A DNA stretch of 36,306 nt from Verrucomicrobiaceae bacterium E54. Lineage in GTDB: Bacteria > Verrucomicrobiota > Verrucomicrobiia > Verrucomicrobiales > Akkermansiaceae. The notes beneath the pieces are model-generated. The model did not search any database. It saw only the letters and a program-made list of their open reading frames with translations, and had not been told where the DNA came from. Position numbers and translations under genes: made by a program. The DNA is taken from the NCBI GenBank assembly GCA_022548915.1, contig JAKZES010000052.1:1-36306 (forward strand). Reading direction: 5' to 3'. How positions within the stretch are numbered: the stretch's first letter is position 1; each line of letters starts with the position of its first letter. Positions 8,236 to 16,396 of the stretch are shown here, in pieces.

Positions 8236-8790
8236 TCATGCAGGCGGCGCGGGGGGAGCCGGCGGCGGTGGTGGTGGCGGTGATGGGTCGTTCTTCTTCA
8301 TAATGGAACGCCCGGCGGCGAAGAGAACCCCGCCGATCACCAGCAGGCGGAGAATGCCGAAGAGCAGAAACAGGCTGGCGACGATGATGCCGGCAACCAG
8401 CAGCGGATTCAGCCACGACGGCCTCTTGAAGGGATCGAGACCCTCCGGGTAGGCCTGGTCGCCCATCACGCGAATGCTGAGTTCCTGGCCCTCCATGGCC
8501 GTTTCGTCCATCGCCAGCATCATGGACCCTTCCTGCCCGTCCCCGTAGCCGAAGATCACCCGGCGCGGGTGGCGGTCGTTGATGGTGACGTTTTCGACGG
8601 TCTCGACCCGGATCACCTTGCCCGGAACCGCCTCGCCCTGCTCCATCGTCTCGTCGTAGCCGGGCAGCTTCGGAAAGATCAGCGCGCTGATGCCCCACGC
8701 GATCAGCACGAAGACCAGGAGAAAGCAACCACAGCCCGCCGATCCGGACGCTCCCTTCTTCCCACTGCCGCGACTTACTTGAATTCCCAT
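8236..8790 (-). CDS. Small membrane protein, DUF3592-like, with proline-rich tail
   Basis: A 184-residue protein with two membrane segments: CGCFLLVFVLIAWGISALIF (about residues 20-39) and LLVAGIIVASLFLLFGILRL (about 129-148). Between them is an exported beta-rich region (GKVIRVETVENVTINDRHPRRVIFGY) of the type found in DUF3592 proteins. A short hydrophobic stretch follows, then a C-terminal cytoplasmic tail that ends in PSPPPPPPPAPPAPPA. The proline tail is coded by a GGC/GGT-rich repeat on the plus strand and may vary by slippage. Function is unknown. It is probably co-transcribed with the oxidoreductase downstream. Confidence 0.7.
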   Translation of the reverse strand: MGIQVSRGSGKKGASGSAGCGCFLLVFVLIAWGISALIFPKLPGYDETMEQGEAVPGKVIRVETVENVTINDRHPRRVIFGYGDGQEGSMMLAMDETAMEGQELSIRVMGDQAYPEGLDPFKRPSWLNPLLVAGIIVASLFLLFGILRLLVIGGVLFAAGRSIMKKNDPSPPPPPPPAPPAPPA

Positions 8791-9237
8791 GACTAAGCTC
8801 GGATCGATGCGCGGGAATCATGCCCTTCTCACGCCCGGAATCAAGTTCCCTCACGGTCGTGTCCGGGCAGGGCGATCAAGCTAGGGAGAAGATCCGGACC
8901 ATGACGCTGTTTGGGGACCAGGATGGATCGGATCAATAGGATGATGTCATGAAGAGTCCTTTCCCATTCGAAGGGATGCACCCTCAAGGTGGGTTTCTTG
9001 GTTCAGAGGCCAAAAATCATATCCATCCCATCCATCATGGTCCTGATTCCTCCCCTGAAGCGTGTCCGGGCGAGGCCGCCGAACCGCCCCGGCATGCTTG
9101 GCATGAAACGCTGGACCCACGTCGGTGGAATGGTGAAACATCGGAAATGCCCGCCACACCCGGCTTCGCCGTCATGCCGGCCTTCCCGTCTCCAGCAGAT
9201 TCACCCGCCGTCTTTTCATCCACGAACCACCAGGGGG
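8791..9237. other. Intergenic region between divergent genes
   Basis: Both flanking genes point away from this 447-base stretch, so it should contain both promoters. I see no clear sigma-70 boxes. A reading frame continuous with the mannosyltransferase reaches back to 8989, but it lacks a hydrophobic start and overlaps an inverted repeat (8915-9043, listed separately), so I treat this as non-coding. Confidence 0.5.
8915..9043. repeat. 24-nt inverted repeat bracketing an 81-bp unit
   Basis: The arm at 8915-8938 (GGACCAGGATGGATCGGATC, then AATA) and the arm at 9020-9043 are reverse complements at 20 of 24 positions. They are made of the word GGAT repeated with variations. The enclosed 81 bp carry no gene. 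The design, word-built inverted arms around a small unit, recalls the arms of the four-helix-bundle cassette at 32811-33279 but the sequences differ. It could be a small non-autonomous element. Confidence 0.55.
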
Positions 9238-10704
9238 ATGCCTAGCGAAGCAAAAATCGCCGGGCTTGGGCTGGGGGTTCTGGTACTGATGGCGGTCTTC
9301 GAGATCGGGCCGATCCATCTCGATGAATATTTCCAGCTGATCGAATTCGCGCAGTACCAACTGGGAAACACCCCGGCCAGCGACCTGCCCTGGGAATTCC
9401 ACGAGAAGATGCGTCCGACCATCCAGGTCTGGATGGTGGTCGGGATCATCAAGACGCTGAATTTCGTCCACATCGAGGACCCCTTCACGATCGCCCTGAT
9501 CCTCCGCCTCATCAGCTGCCTCGGCTTCTGGGCGGTCGTCCTGGCATTCAACCAGCTCCTGGGCGCCCGTTGTTTCAAGGACGAGGCGTTCTCGAAGATG
9601 TTCCAAGTGAGCACTTACTTCATCTGGTTCGTTCCCTGGGCCAACGCCCACTTTTCCTCCGAGAGCTTTTCGGCGATCTTCCTCCTGTTGGGGCTGTACC
9701 CGCTCATCCGGGATCCACACGACAAACGGGGGCTCCTGTGGGCCGGGTTGTGCCTGGGGCTCTCGTTCCTGTTCCGTTACCAGACCGGGATCGCGGCGGC
9801 GGGCACCTACCTCTGGTTGCTGCTCGTGGCGAGGGTGCCGGTCGCGAGGATTGCCGGATCCAGTCTCGTTTTCGTCGCGGTGACGGCGGTTGGAGTCATT
9901 GTCGATTCGGCATTCTACGGCGAGTGGGTGTTCGCACCCTTCAACTACCTGAAGCTGAATCTCGTCGACGGCAAGGCGAGTTCATTCGGCACCGAACCGT
10001 GGTACTACTATGTCACCCATTTTTCATTCAGCAGGCCGCTCATCGGAATCCCTCTCGTCATCCTGTTCGCTCGGGGATTGGTTCTCCGGAGGAATCATCT
10101 GTTCACCTGGGTGATCGTCCCCTTCGTCGTGGTGCATTCGCTGATCGCGCACAAGGAGATGCGCTTCCTGTTCCCGATGATCTATCCGTTCATCTTCGTC
10201 GCCTTCCACGGGTTCCATTCCTTCTTCGAGAACCGTGAATTCCCTGGCTACCAAAGGGTGCTGACGAGGGTCTTTCTCGGGGCGAATCTTCTCGTGATCC
10301 TCCTCGTGATGATCAACCCCCACGAAACCGAAAGCAACTACCGGCACCTTTACCGGAACATTGACAAGGGCGGCGGCACGGTGATCGGCATCGGGCAGGA
10401 TTGCTACGAGATGTCAGGGTTGAGCGTGAGCTTCTACAGGCCGGACGGGGTGACCTCGATGGTGGTCGATGACAGGGCCGGGCTCCGCGAGCTTCTTGAG
10501 GAAAACCGGATCGACGCCGCTTTCGTGATTCACGACCGCTATGACATGGGGCCGGATCTCGATGGATACTCCGTCGAGCGGTCGCACTCGATCTATCCGG
10601 AGTGGCTGGTCCGGTGGAAGGGGGCGGAATGGCGTGAATCCCTCGAGTCATCGACCGTCTTCCTGATCCGGAGGAAGTCTCCTCCACAAGGCGGAGGCGC
10701 GTGA
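9238..10704 (+). CDS. GT22-like membrane mannosyltransferase
   Basis: A 488-residue polytopic protein. The start at 9238 follows AGGGGG and precedes the first membrane helix; the upstream open frame is discarded. HLDEYFQLIEFAQ (residues 27-39) matches the luminal acidic motif (H.DE.FQ) of the Alg9/PIG-B glycosyltransferase 22 family, and HKEMRFLFPM (from residue 305) matches its second signature HKE.RF..P. About eight to ten hydrophobic segments lie between residues 8 and 380, followed by a soluble C-terminal domain. Such enzymes transfer mannose from dolichol- or polyprenyl-phosphate mannose; in bacteria the acceptor is generally unknown. The gene stands alone on its strand. Confidence 0.75.
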   Translation: MPSEAKIAGLGLGVLVLMAVFEIGPIHLDEYFQLIEFAQYQLGNTPASDLPWEFHEKMRPTIQVWMVVGIIKTLNFVHIEDPFTIALILRLISCLGFWAVVLAFNQLLGARCFKDEAFSKMFQVSTYFIWFVPWANAHFSSESFSAIFLLLGLYPLIRDPHDKRGLLWAGLCLGLSFLFRYQTGIAAAGTYLWLLLVARVPVARIAGSSLVFVAVTAVGVIVDSAFYGEWVFAPFNYLKLNLVDGKASSFGTEPWYYYVTHFSFSRPLIGIPLVILFARGLVLRRNHLFTWVIVPFVVVHSLIAHKEMRFLFPMIYPFIFVAFHGFHSFFENREFPGYQRVLTRVFLGANLLVILLVMINPHETESNYRHLYRNIDKGGGTVIGIGQDCYEMSGLSVSFYRPDGVTSMVVDDRAGLRELLEENRIDAAFVIHDRYDMGPDLDGYSVERSHSIYPEWLVRWKGAEWRESLESSTVFLIRRKSPPQGGGA

Positions 10705-10788
10705 GAGAAAGCGGGGCCTTCGGTGGCACCAAGGTGCGAACGGCCGGACTTCCGCACCGGGCATCGGGCGCGGGCACAACGCCTGCGC

Positions 10789-11472
10789 CTAATAAACCGG
10801 GCGGGCCACGTAGATCCGGTGTCTTGCCTCGTCGGACTGCTCATGGGGCTTCGCCGGATGCTCCTCCAGATGGAACCCCTCCTTCTTCAACGCCTTTTCG
10901 AGTCTTGGCGACGGTTCCGCCATCCAATAGGCGAGGCAGCCACCCGGGTTGAGCGAGTCCCGCAGCAGGGATAGGAATATCGGCGTGTAGAGCTTCGCGT
11001 TGTCCCGGGTGATCAGCGCGTCGGGCGTGTCATCGATATCGATCAGGATCGCATCGTAATAATCGCCTTCCCCGAGGCAGTCGAAGAGATCGGCCTGGAT
11101 CACGTTCGTCCTCGGGTCGTCGAGCAAGGGGCCATTGTGCTCGACCAGATAGGTGCGGTTCCACTCGATGACCTGACCCATCAACTCGGCCACGTCGACG
11201 GTGGCCGGCGAGCCGACCAGCTCGAGCACCCGCTTGAGCGTGAAGCCCATGCCCAACCCGCCAATGAGCACCCGCGGGTGTTCCGGCCGGCCGGGCGCTC
11301 CTTCCCGCAATTCGGCACAACCCAAATCCGCCAGCATCCGCTCGGAGCACGTCAGGTTCGTGCTCATCAGTTCCAATCCGTCGTATTCGAGGACGAAATC
11401 CCCGTCGTGCTTGTAGAGGCAGAGCAGGGTCCCATCGGGCAGGGTGGTTTTGTCGAGGAACGGATCGGACAT
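10789..11472 (-). CDS. Spermidine-synthase-like SAM-dependent methyltransferase
   Basis: A 227-residue protein with the Rossmann fold of the spermidine synthase-like group. The nucleotide motif is VLIGGLGMGFTLKRVL, followed by the acidic strand end VDVAELMGQVIEWN, then DLFDCLGEGDYYDAILIDIDDTP. The frame is open upstream to 11787, but the start at 11472 (MSDPFLDKTTLPDGTLL) gives the usual N-terminal strand hairpin and leaves 160 bp for a promoter shared with the divergent acetyltransferase gene. The residues that bind the polyamine are not obvious, so it may be a methyltransferase acting on another substrate. Confidence 0.75.
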   Translation of the reverse strand: MSDPFLDKTTLPDGTLLCLYKHDGDFVLEYDGLELMSTNLTCSERMLADLGCAELREGAPGRPEHPRVLIGGLGMGFTLKRVLELVGSPATVDVAELMGQVIEWNRTYLVEHNGPLLDDPRTNVIQADLFDCLGEGDYYDAILIDIDDTPDALITRDNAKLYTPIFLSLLRDSLNPGGCLAYWMAEPSPRLEKALKKEGFHLEEHPAKPHEQSDEARHRIYVARPVY

Positions 11473-11632
11473 CGCGGCCCGAGGCTCGGCCGAATCCCCC
11501 GCCCCGACAAGGGCATTGAACAAACCTGCGAATCCATGAGGGCGGTCGCCATGGCCGGTGTTCCCTCTTTCGGGGACCGGGATGAATCGGATGGAGCGTT
11601 GGCAGGCGGAAGGCTGCTGGTAGTCTGGGTTC

Positions 11633-12094
11633 ATGGCAAACGCAGCGATTTCCATCCGGCCGGCATCACCCTCCGACGTGCCGACGATCGCCGACTTCAA
11701 CAGGGCGCTGTGCCGCGAAACCGAACACCGGGAACTCGACCCGGCAATCGTGCTCGAAGGGGTGACCCGCTTTGTCACCGAGCGCACGAGGGGCCGCTAC
11801 TTCGTGGCGGTGCTGGACGGCGAGGTCGTCGGCCAGACCGCCCATACCCACGAATGGAGCGACTGGCGGAACGGCGAGATCTGGTGGATCCAGAGTGTCT
11901 ATGTGCGTCCCGACATGCGGGGCCGGGGGGTGTTCCGCTCCCTCTTCGAGCACATCAGGAAGCTCGGGCAAGCCGATCCCGTGTGCTGCGGAATCCGGTT
12001 GTACATGGAGCGGGACAATCACGCGGCCCGCCGGAGCTACGCCAAGCTCGGCCTCGAGGAGACCGGCTACGAGGTCCTGGAGACGATGTTCTGA
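11633..12094 (+). CDS. GNAT family N-acetyltransferase
   Basis: A 153-residue acetyl-CoA-dependent acetyltransferase. It has the GNAT layout: an N-terminal strand ISIRPASPSDVPTIADF, the central strand WWIQSVYVRPDMRGRGV containing the acetyl-CoA pyrophosphate loop (R..GRG, near residues 94-100), and the late block LYMERDNHAARRSYAKLGL that gives motif B. Substrate unknown. The stop codon at 12092-12094 directly abuts the stop codon of the convergent YdcH-family gene, so there is no room for a terminator between them. Confidence 0.88.
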   Translation: MANAAISIRPASPSDVPTIADFNRALCRETEHRELDPAIVLEGVTRFVTERTRGRYFVAVLDGEVVGQTAHTHEWSDWRNGEIWWIQSVYVRPDMRGRGVFRSLFEHIRKLGQADPVCCGIRLYMERDNHAARRSYAKLGLEETGYEVLETMF

Positions 12095-12346
12095 TCAGCC
12101 CGCGTCCTTGGCGGTGCGCAGTTGCTCGAAAATCCGGTCCTTCAGGGCGGCCCGCTCGAACTTGAGCTTCTCGATCTCCTCGTCGGAGATGGGCTGCTGT
12201 TCCTCCTCGAGGACGCGGATCTCGTTGTCGAGGGAGTCGTGGCGCTTGACCATCTCGGCGAACTCGGGATCCGTGGAACTCAGGGCGTCGAGCGCGCCTT
12301 GGAGATCCGGGAATTCGTGGGCGATGTCGTGGTGTTCGGATAGCAT
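12095..12346 (-). CDS. YdcH family (DUF465) small protein
   Basis: An 83-residue, highly charged, helical protein of the YdcH/DUF465 family: SSTDPEFAEMVKRHDSLDNEI matches the family core (F..L...H..LD..I), and the second helix EEIEKLKFERAALKDRIFEQL matches the usual K..K..LKD.I ending. The length is typical. Function is unknown in general. It ends flush against the convergent GNAT gene. Confidence 0.85.
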   Translation of the reverse strand: MLSEHHDIAHEFPDLQGALDALSSTDPEFAEMVKRHDSLDNEIRVLEEEQQPISDEEIEKLKFERAALKDRIFEQLRTAKDAG

Positions 12347-12417
12347 GGTTTTGTGGTTTCGGGTGGTTTATCAGAGTTCGTTGGATCGGCCAGATCAATT
12401 GTCGGGAGAGCGGGCCT

Positions 12418-14502
12418 TCAGTGATTGTCGCGGCGTTTCCGGTCCGCTTCGGCGATGATCTTCGATTCCACGTCCTTCGGGACCTCCTGATAGTGGTCGA
12501 AGCATTCGCTGTGGCGGCCCCGCCCGGCGGTGATCGCACGCAGCTGGCTGGAGTAGCGGAAGAGTTCGGACTGGGGCACGTGGGCGATCACCACCTCGAA
12601 CCGCCCCTCGGTCTCCATGCCGAGCACGTTTCCGCGACGACCGGAGAGGTCGGCGAGCACGCCCCCGACGGCGTCGGAGGGGACCTTGATCCGGAGTTCG
12701 GCGACCGGCTCCAGAAGTTTCGGCGACGCGGCGAGGAAGGCTTCGTTGAAGGCACCCTTGCCGGCGATCTGGAAGGCGATGTCCTTCGAGTCCACCGGGT
12801 GCTGCTTGCCGTCGTAGAAGTCGATCTTCACGTCCGTCACCGGGAAGCCGCCGAAGGGCCCGGCTTCGCAGGCGGCCTGCACGCCCTTCTCGACCGAGGG
12901 AACGAACACCCGGTCGACGTTGTTGCCGACCAGCGACTGGGTGAAGACGACGCCCTCACCGGCGGGAAGCGGCGCGATCCGCATCCAGACTTCGGCGAAC
13001 TGACCCGCACCCCCCGACTGCTTCTTGTGGCGGTACCGCGCGTCGGCCGGCTTGGTGATGGTCGAGCGGAAGGCGACGCCGGGCTCGACGAGGTCGACCT
13101 CGACGTTGAAGCGGCGTTTCAGTTCCTCGACGATGATCTGGAGCTGGATCTCGCCCTGGCCGGAGACGATGGTCTGGCCGAGCACCGGATCGTGGTGGAA
13201 GTCGAAGGTCGGATCCTGCTCGCGCAGCATCGAGAGTCCCTCGCCGAGCTTGTTGCTGTCGGCCCGGGAGCGAACCACGAAGGCACCGCTCGTGTTGGGC
13301 TGGGGAAAGTCGACCACCGGCAGCTTGAGCGGACGGGCGGGAGCACTCAGCGTGTCGCCACAGTGGGTCACCCGCAGTTTCACCGCGGCCCCGATGTCGC
13401 CGGCGTGAAGGGATGGTGTGGGTTCGCGCTCGGAGCCGTTGACCCGGTAGATCTGCCCGAGACGCTCGGTTTCGTTGCGGGATTCGTTGCGCAGTTCGGA
13501 TCCGGCGACCACGTCGCCGCTGTAGACCCGGAAGAACGAGAGCGTCCCGACGTGCGGTTCGTGCATCGTCTTGAAGACGAAGGCGAGCGCCTCGGAGTCG
13601 TCGAGGGAGGCCTTGACCTCCCCGCCGTCGGGGTCCTCGCCCTTCACCGTGGCGCGATCCACCGGGGAACTGCCGTACTTGGCGATGAAATCGAGCACCC
13701 GGGTGACTCCCACGTTGGTGGTGGCCGAGGTGGCGAACACGGGAATGACAAGCCCCATCTGGAAGGCCTGGTGGACATGCTTGCGCAGGCTTTCCTCGCT
13801 GAGGGTTCCTTTCTCCAGGAATTCCTCGAGCAGCGTGTCGTCGGACTCGGCGACGAGGTCGATGAGCTCGCGGTGCAGCGCGTTCACCCGCTCCTTGAGT
13901 TCGCCTTCAGCCGGCTTCTCCTCGAATTCCGGGCTGCCGTCGGCGGCGAAGGTGATGACCTCGGAGCGCATCACGTCGAGCACCGAGCGGAAGCCGGGGC
14001 CCTCATCGACAGGCAGGGTGAAGGGAATCACCTTCGGGCCGTAGTGCTCCCGGGCCTCCTCGATGATCTCGTCGAAACGGGTGCGGTCGCGGTCGAGCAT
14101 GTTGACCACGATGAAGCGCGGAATCCCGTAGTCTTCGGCGGCGGCCCAAACCTCGTCGGCCCCGACCTCGACGCCGTTGACTCCCGAGACCACGACCATC
14201 GCCGAGTCCGTGACCCGGACGGCGCTCAGCGGTTCGCTGATGAAGTCCGGCGTTCCGGGGCAGTCGATCAGGTTCACTTCGCGTCCCAGCCATTCGCTGG
14301 CCAGCACGCTGGCATGCACGGAGATCTGGTGATCCTTTTCGTCCTGATGGAAGTCCGAGACGGTGCTCCCCTGCTCGATCTCGCCCATGCGGTCGAGGCG
14401 GCCGGTGCATCGGAGGATGGCCTCACAGAGCATGGTTTTTCCCGTGGCTGGAGGTCCGGTGACCGCAACGTTGCGGATGTTCGGGGCGCGATAGTCTTTC
14501 AT
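12418..14502 (-). CDS. Elongation factor G paralogue (EF-G-like GTPase)
   Basis: A 694-residue translational GTPase with all EF-G domains. G1 is GPPATGKT, switch I region DEKDHQISVHAS replaces the usual EKERGITI, G3 is DCPGTPDF and G4 is NMLD. Domain II contains EALAFVFKTMHEPHVGTLSFFRVYSG, domain IV contains the GGAGQFAEVWMRIAPL block, and a C-terminal ferredoxin-like domain follows. In canonical EF-G the G3 motif is DTPGHVDF, whose His positions the hydrolytic water; here it is Thr. That places the protein among EF-G-like paralogues rather than the housekeeping factor. An upstream ATG at 14532 is possible, but MKDYRAPNIRNVAVTG is the normal family start. Its role (ribosome recycling, stress or none) cannot be told. 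Confidence 0.88.
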   Translation of the reverse strand: MKDYRAPNIRNVAVTGPPATGKTMLCEAILRCTGRLDRMGEIEQGSTVSDFHQDEKDHQISVHASVLASEWLGREVNLIDCPGTPDFISEPLSAVRVTDSAMVVVSGVNGVEVGADEVWAAAEDYGIPRFIVVNMLDRDRTRFDEIIEEAREHYGPKVIPFTLPVDEGPGFRSVLDVMRSEVITFAADGSPEFEEKPAEGELKERVNALHRELIDLVAESDDTLLEEFLEKGTLSEESLRKHVHQAFQMGLVIPVFATSATTNVGVTRVLDFIAKYGSSPVDRATVKGEDPDGGEVKASLDDSEALAFVFKTMHEPHVGTLSFFRVYSGDVVAGSELRNESRNETERLGQIYRVNGSEREPTPSLHAGDIGAAVKLRVTHCGDTLSAPARPLKLPVVDFPQPNTSGAFVVRSRADSNKLGEGLSMLREQDPTFDFHHDPVLGQTIVSGQGEIQLQIIVEELKRRFNVEVDLVEPGVAFRSTITKPADARYRHKKQSGGAGQFAEVWMRIAPLPAGEGVVFTQSLVGNNVDRVFVPSVEKGVQAACEAGPFGGFPVTDVKIDFYDGKQHPVDSKDIAFQIAGKGAFNEAFLAASPKLLEPVAELRIKVPSDAVGGVLADLSGRRGNVLGMETEGRFEVVIAHVPQSELFRYSSQLRAITAGRGRHSECFDHYQEVPKDVESKIIAEADRKRRDNH

Positions 14503-14731
14503 GGGTCTGGCGGGTGGTGGGTGGCGCATGGGGCCATCCCGGTTCCTAACGATACCATTCCGGCGATTTCCCGCCCGGAGGTCAACCGTCAGTGGCCGGA
14601 TCAAAATTGGTGCCCTGAAATTGAGAGATGATGCCTGAACGAGTCCCCCGGCAGAGCGATATCCGACGATCTCGTGGGAATCGGTGCGCAAGCCGGCCCG
14701 GGGAAGGCCCCTTCCGGACGCGGCCATGGCC

Positions 14732-15652
14732 TCATTTCCCGAGTTCCCGCAGGTGGGCATCGACCGACCCGGCCAGCGCGTCGAGGTGGTAGCCGCCCTC
14801 GAGGGTGGAAATGATGCGTCCACCGGAGTGTTTTCCGGCCGCTTCAACCAACAGGCGGGTGACCCAGGCGAAGTCTTTCTCGTCCAGCCGCATGCCGCCG
14901 AGCGGGTCGTCGCGGTGAGCGTCGAAGCCGGCGGAGATGAAGATGATCTGGGGCCGGTGCTTCTCGATGGCCGGCGTCCAGTCGCGCTCGATGGCGCGCC
15001 GGAAGTCCTCGCTTCCGGTCCCGGCGGGCAGCGGCGTGTTGATGATGTGGTCCCGCTTCACGTCGTGGTAGCGGTGCGGATAAAAGGGGTGCTGGAAGCT
15101 CGAGCAGACCATGACCTGGGGACGGTCCTGGAACATCTCGACCGTGCCGTTGCCATGGTGGACGTCGAAGTCGAACACCGCCACCCGCTCGATCTCCGGG
15201 GTCTCGATCGCGGCGGCGGCACCGACGGCGACGTGGTTGAAGAAGCAGAAGCCCATGGCTGCGTTGCTCTCGGCATGATGGCCCGGCGGGCGCATCGCGC
15301 AGAACACCCGGCGGGCCTCTCCGCGGGTGACCAGCGCCACGGCCTCCTCGAGGGCGCCGGATGCCAGGCGGGCGGCGCGCAGGGTGCCGGGCGACATCGC
15401 GGTGTCGCCATCGAGGTCGAAAAGCCCCTCGTCGGGGGACGACGCGAACACACCGTCGAGGTAGCGGGCGTCGTGGACGTGCTCCAGGGCTTCGCGGCTG
15501 ACCAGGGGCGGCTCCCGGACTTCCCATTCATCGAGCATCTTTTCCTGCTGGAGGCGACGCAGGATTGCCTGGCGCCTTTCCGGACGCTCCGGATGGCCCG
15601 GGTGCATGCGGTGCGCGTCGCAGGCGTCGTGGGTGAAGAGGATGGGCTTCAT
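14732..15652 (-). CDS. Histone deacetylase family (AcuC/acetylpolyamine-type) hydrolase
   Basis: A 306-residue zinc-dependent amidohydrolase of the class II histone deacetylase superfamily. Visible signatures are HPGHPERPER (17-26), RPPGHHAE with the catalytic His pair 125-126, zinc ligands Asp163 and His165 in DFDVHHGNGT and Asp244 in SAGFDAH, and LEGGY (284-288), whose Tyr stabilises the transition state. Bacterial members remove acetyl groups from proteins, polyamines or small molecules. Its start is 30 bp downstream of the alkyltransferase gene stop on the same strand, so the two likely share a transcript. Confidence 0.88.
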   Translation of the reverse strand: MKPILFTHDACDAHRMHPGHPERPERRQAILRRLQQEKMLDEWEVREPPLVSREALEHVHDARYLDGVFASSPDEGLFDLDGDTAMSPGTLRAARLASGALEEAVALVTRGEARRVFCAMRPPGHHAESNAAMGFCFFNHVAVGAAAAIETPEIERVAVFDFDVHHGNGTVEMFQDRPQVMVCSSFQHPFYPHRYHDVKRDHIINTPLPAGTGSEDFRRAIERDWTPAIEKHRPQIIFISAGFDAHRDDPLGGMRLDEKDFAWVTRLLVEAAGKHSGGRIISTLEGGYHLDALAGSVDAHLRELGK

Positions 15653-15682
15653 CGGGCGCGTTGGATCGGGGTTGCCACCGGC

Positions 15683-16186
15683 TCAGCACAGGCCGAGCAG
15701 CAGGCCTTCATGGGTCAGGAGCTTGTGCTTGATGTCGAGTCCGCCACCGAAGCCGGTGAGGGATCCATCGGCACCGATCACGCGATGGCACGGGACGATG
15801 ATCGAGATCGGATTCGAGCCGGTTGCGAGGCCGACGGCGCGCACGCTTTTCGGGTTCTTGATCCGCCGGGCGATGTCGCCATAGCTGCAGGTCTCGCCGA
15901 AGGGAATCTGCGACAACTGCTGCCACACCTGCTTCTGAAACGTCGTGCCCTGGCGATCGAACTGGATCTCGAAAGACTGCCGTTGCTTGGCGAAGTACTC
16001 GGCGAGCTGAGTCTCGGCAGCGTTGAGGTGCGGGTTCCCGGGGTCATCCGGCGGCGCCTGCCGGTCCGGTGCCCGATGGGCGAAGAAGAGCCCCGCGAGA
16101 CCCTTGCGGGTGGCGAAGAGAAGCAACCCGCCGACCGGGCTGTCGACCTCCCGGGAGCAGGTGGCGTGATCCGGGCATCCTTTCAT
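15683..16186 (-). CDS. ogt: Methylated-DNA--protein-cysteine methyltransferase
   Basis: A 167-residue suicide repair protein that removes the methyl group from O6-methylguanine in DNA. The acceptor is Cys133 in the invariant IIVPCHRVIG. The DNA-binding helix region (PFGETCSYGDIARRI, 95-109) and the Asn/arginine-finger block (KSVRAVGLATGSNP, 113-126) are intact. The N-terminal domain is short and lacks the Ada zinc Cys set, so this is an Ogt/MGMT type. First gene of a likely unit with the deacetylase-like gene; mgtE diverges from it. Confidence 0.93.
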   Translation of the reverse strand: MKGCPDHATCSREVDSPVGGLLLFATRKGLAGLFFAHRAPDRQAPPDDPGNPHLNAAETQLAEYFAKQRQSFEIQFDRQGTTFQKQVWQQLSQIPFGETCSYGDIARRIKNPKSVRAVGLATGSNPISIIVPCHRVIGADGSLTGFGGGLDIKHKLLTHEGLLLGLC

Positions 16187-16396
16187 GGGAACAGCTTCTC
16201 ACCGCGACGGGGGTCGGGCAAGAGGCATCGGAGCGGAACCCGGTTTCCGGGACCGGTTCGAAGGCGGCTCCCGGGCAGGGGTCCATCCGCCCGAGTGTTC
16301 CGACCTTTCCGGGATTTCGGAAAATGCCTGTTGGCCCCGAAGCGGCTGCCGTGCCTGACTGGGAGCAAGCGCCCGCCTCCAAACCGACTTCTCATC

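Noticed and set aside
8989-9237. Longer N-terminus of the mannosyltransferase
   Set aside because: The extension overlaps an inverted repeat, lacks hydrophobic character and precedes a good ribosome-binding site and start at 9238.
10720-10775. Hairpin GGTGCG...CGCACC after the mannosyltransferase gene as a terminator
   Set aside because: The stem is interrupted and no T-run follows on either strand.
12421-14631. 736-codon open frame antisense to the EF-G paralogue
   Set aside because: Mirror frame of a GC-rich gene. The opposite strand has full EF-G motifs; this one has none.
14684-16396. Long N-terminal extension of MgtE
   Set aside because: It is antisense to two well-recognised genes (deacetylase-like and alkyltransferase), and MgtE has its normal start at 16397.
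16187-16396. M-box riboswitch upstream of mgtE
   Set aside because: The 210-bp region shows none of the conserved M-box blocks that I could recognise and overlaps the divergent promoter of the repair gene.
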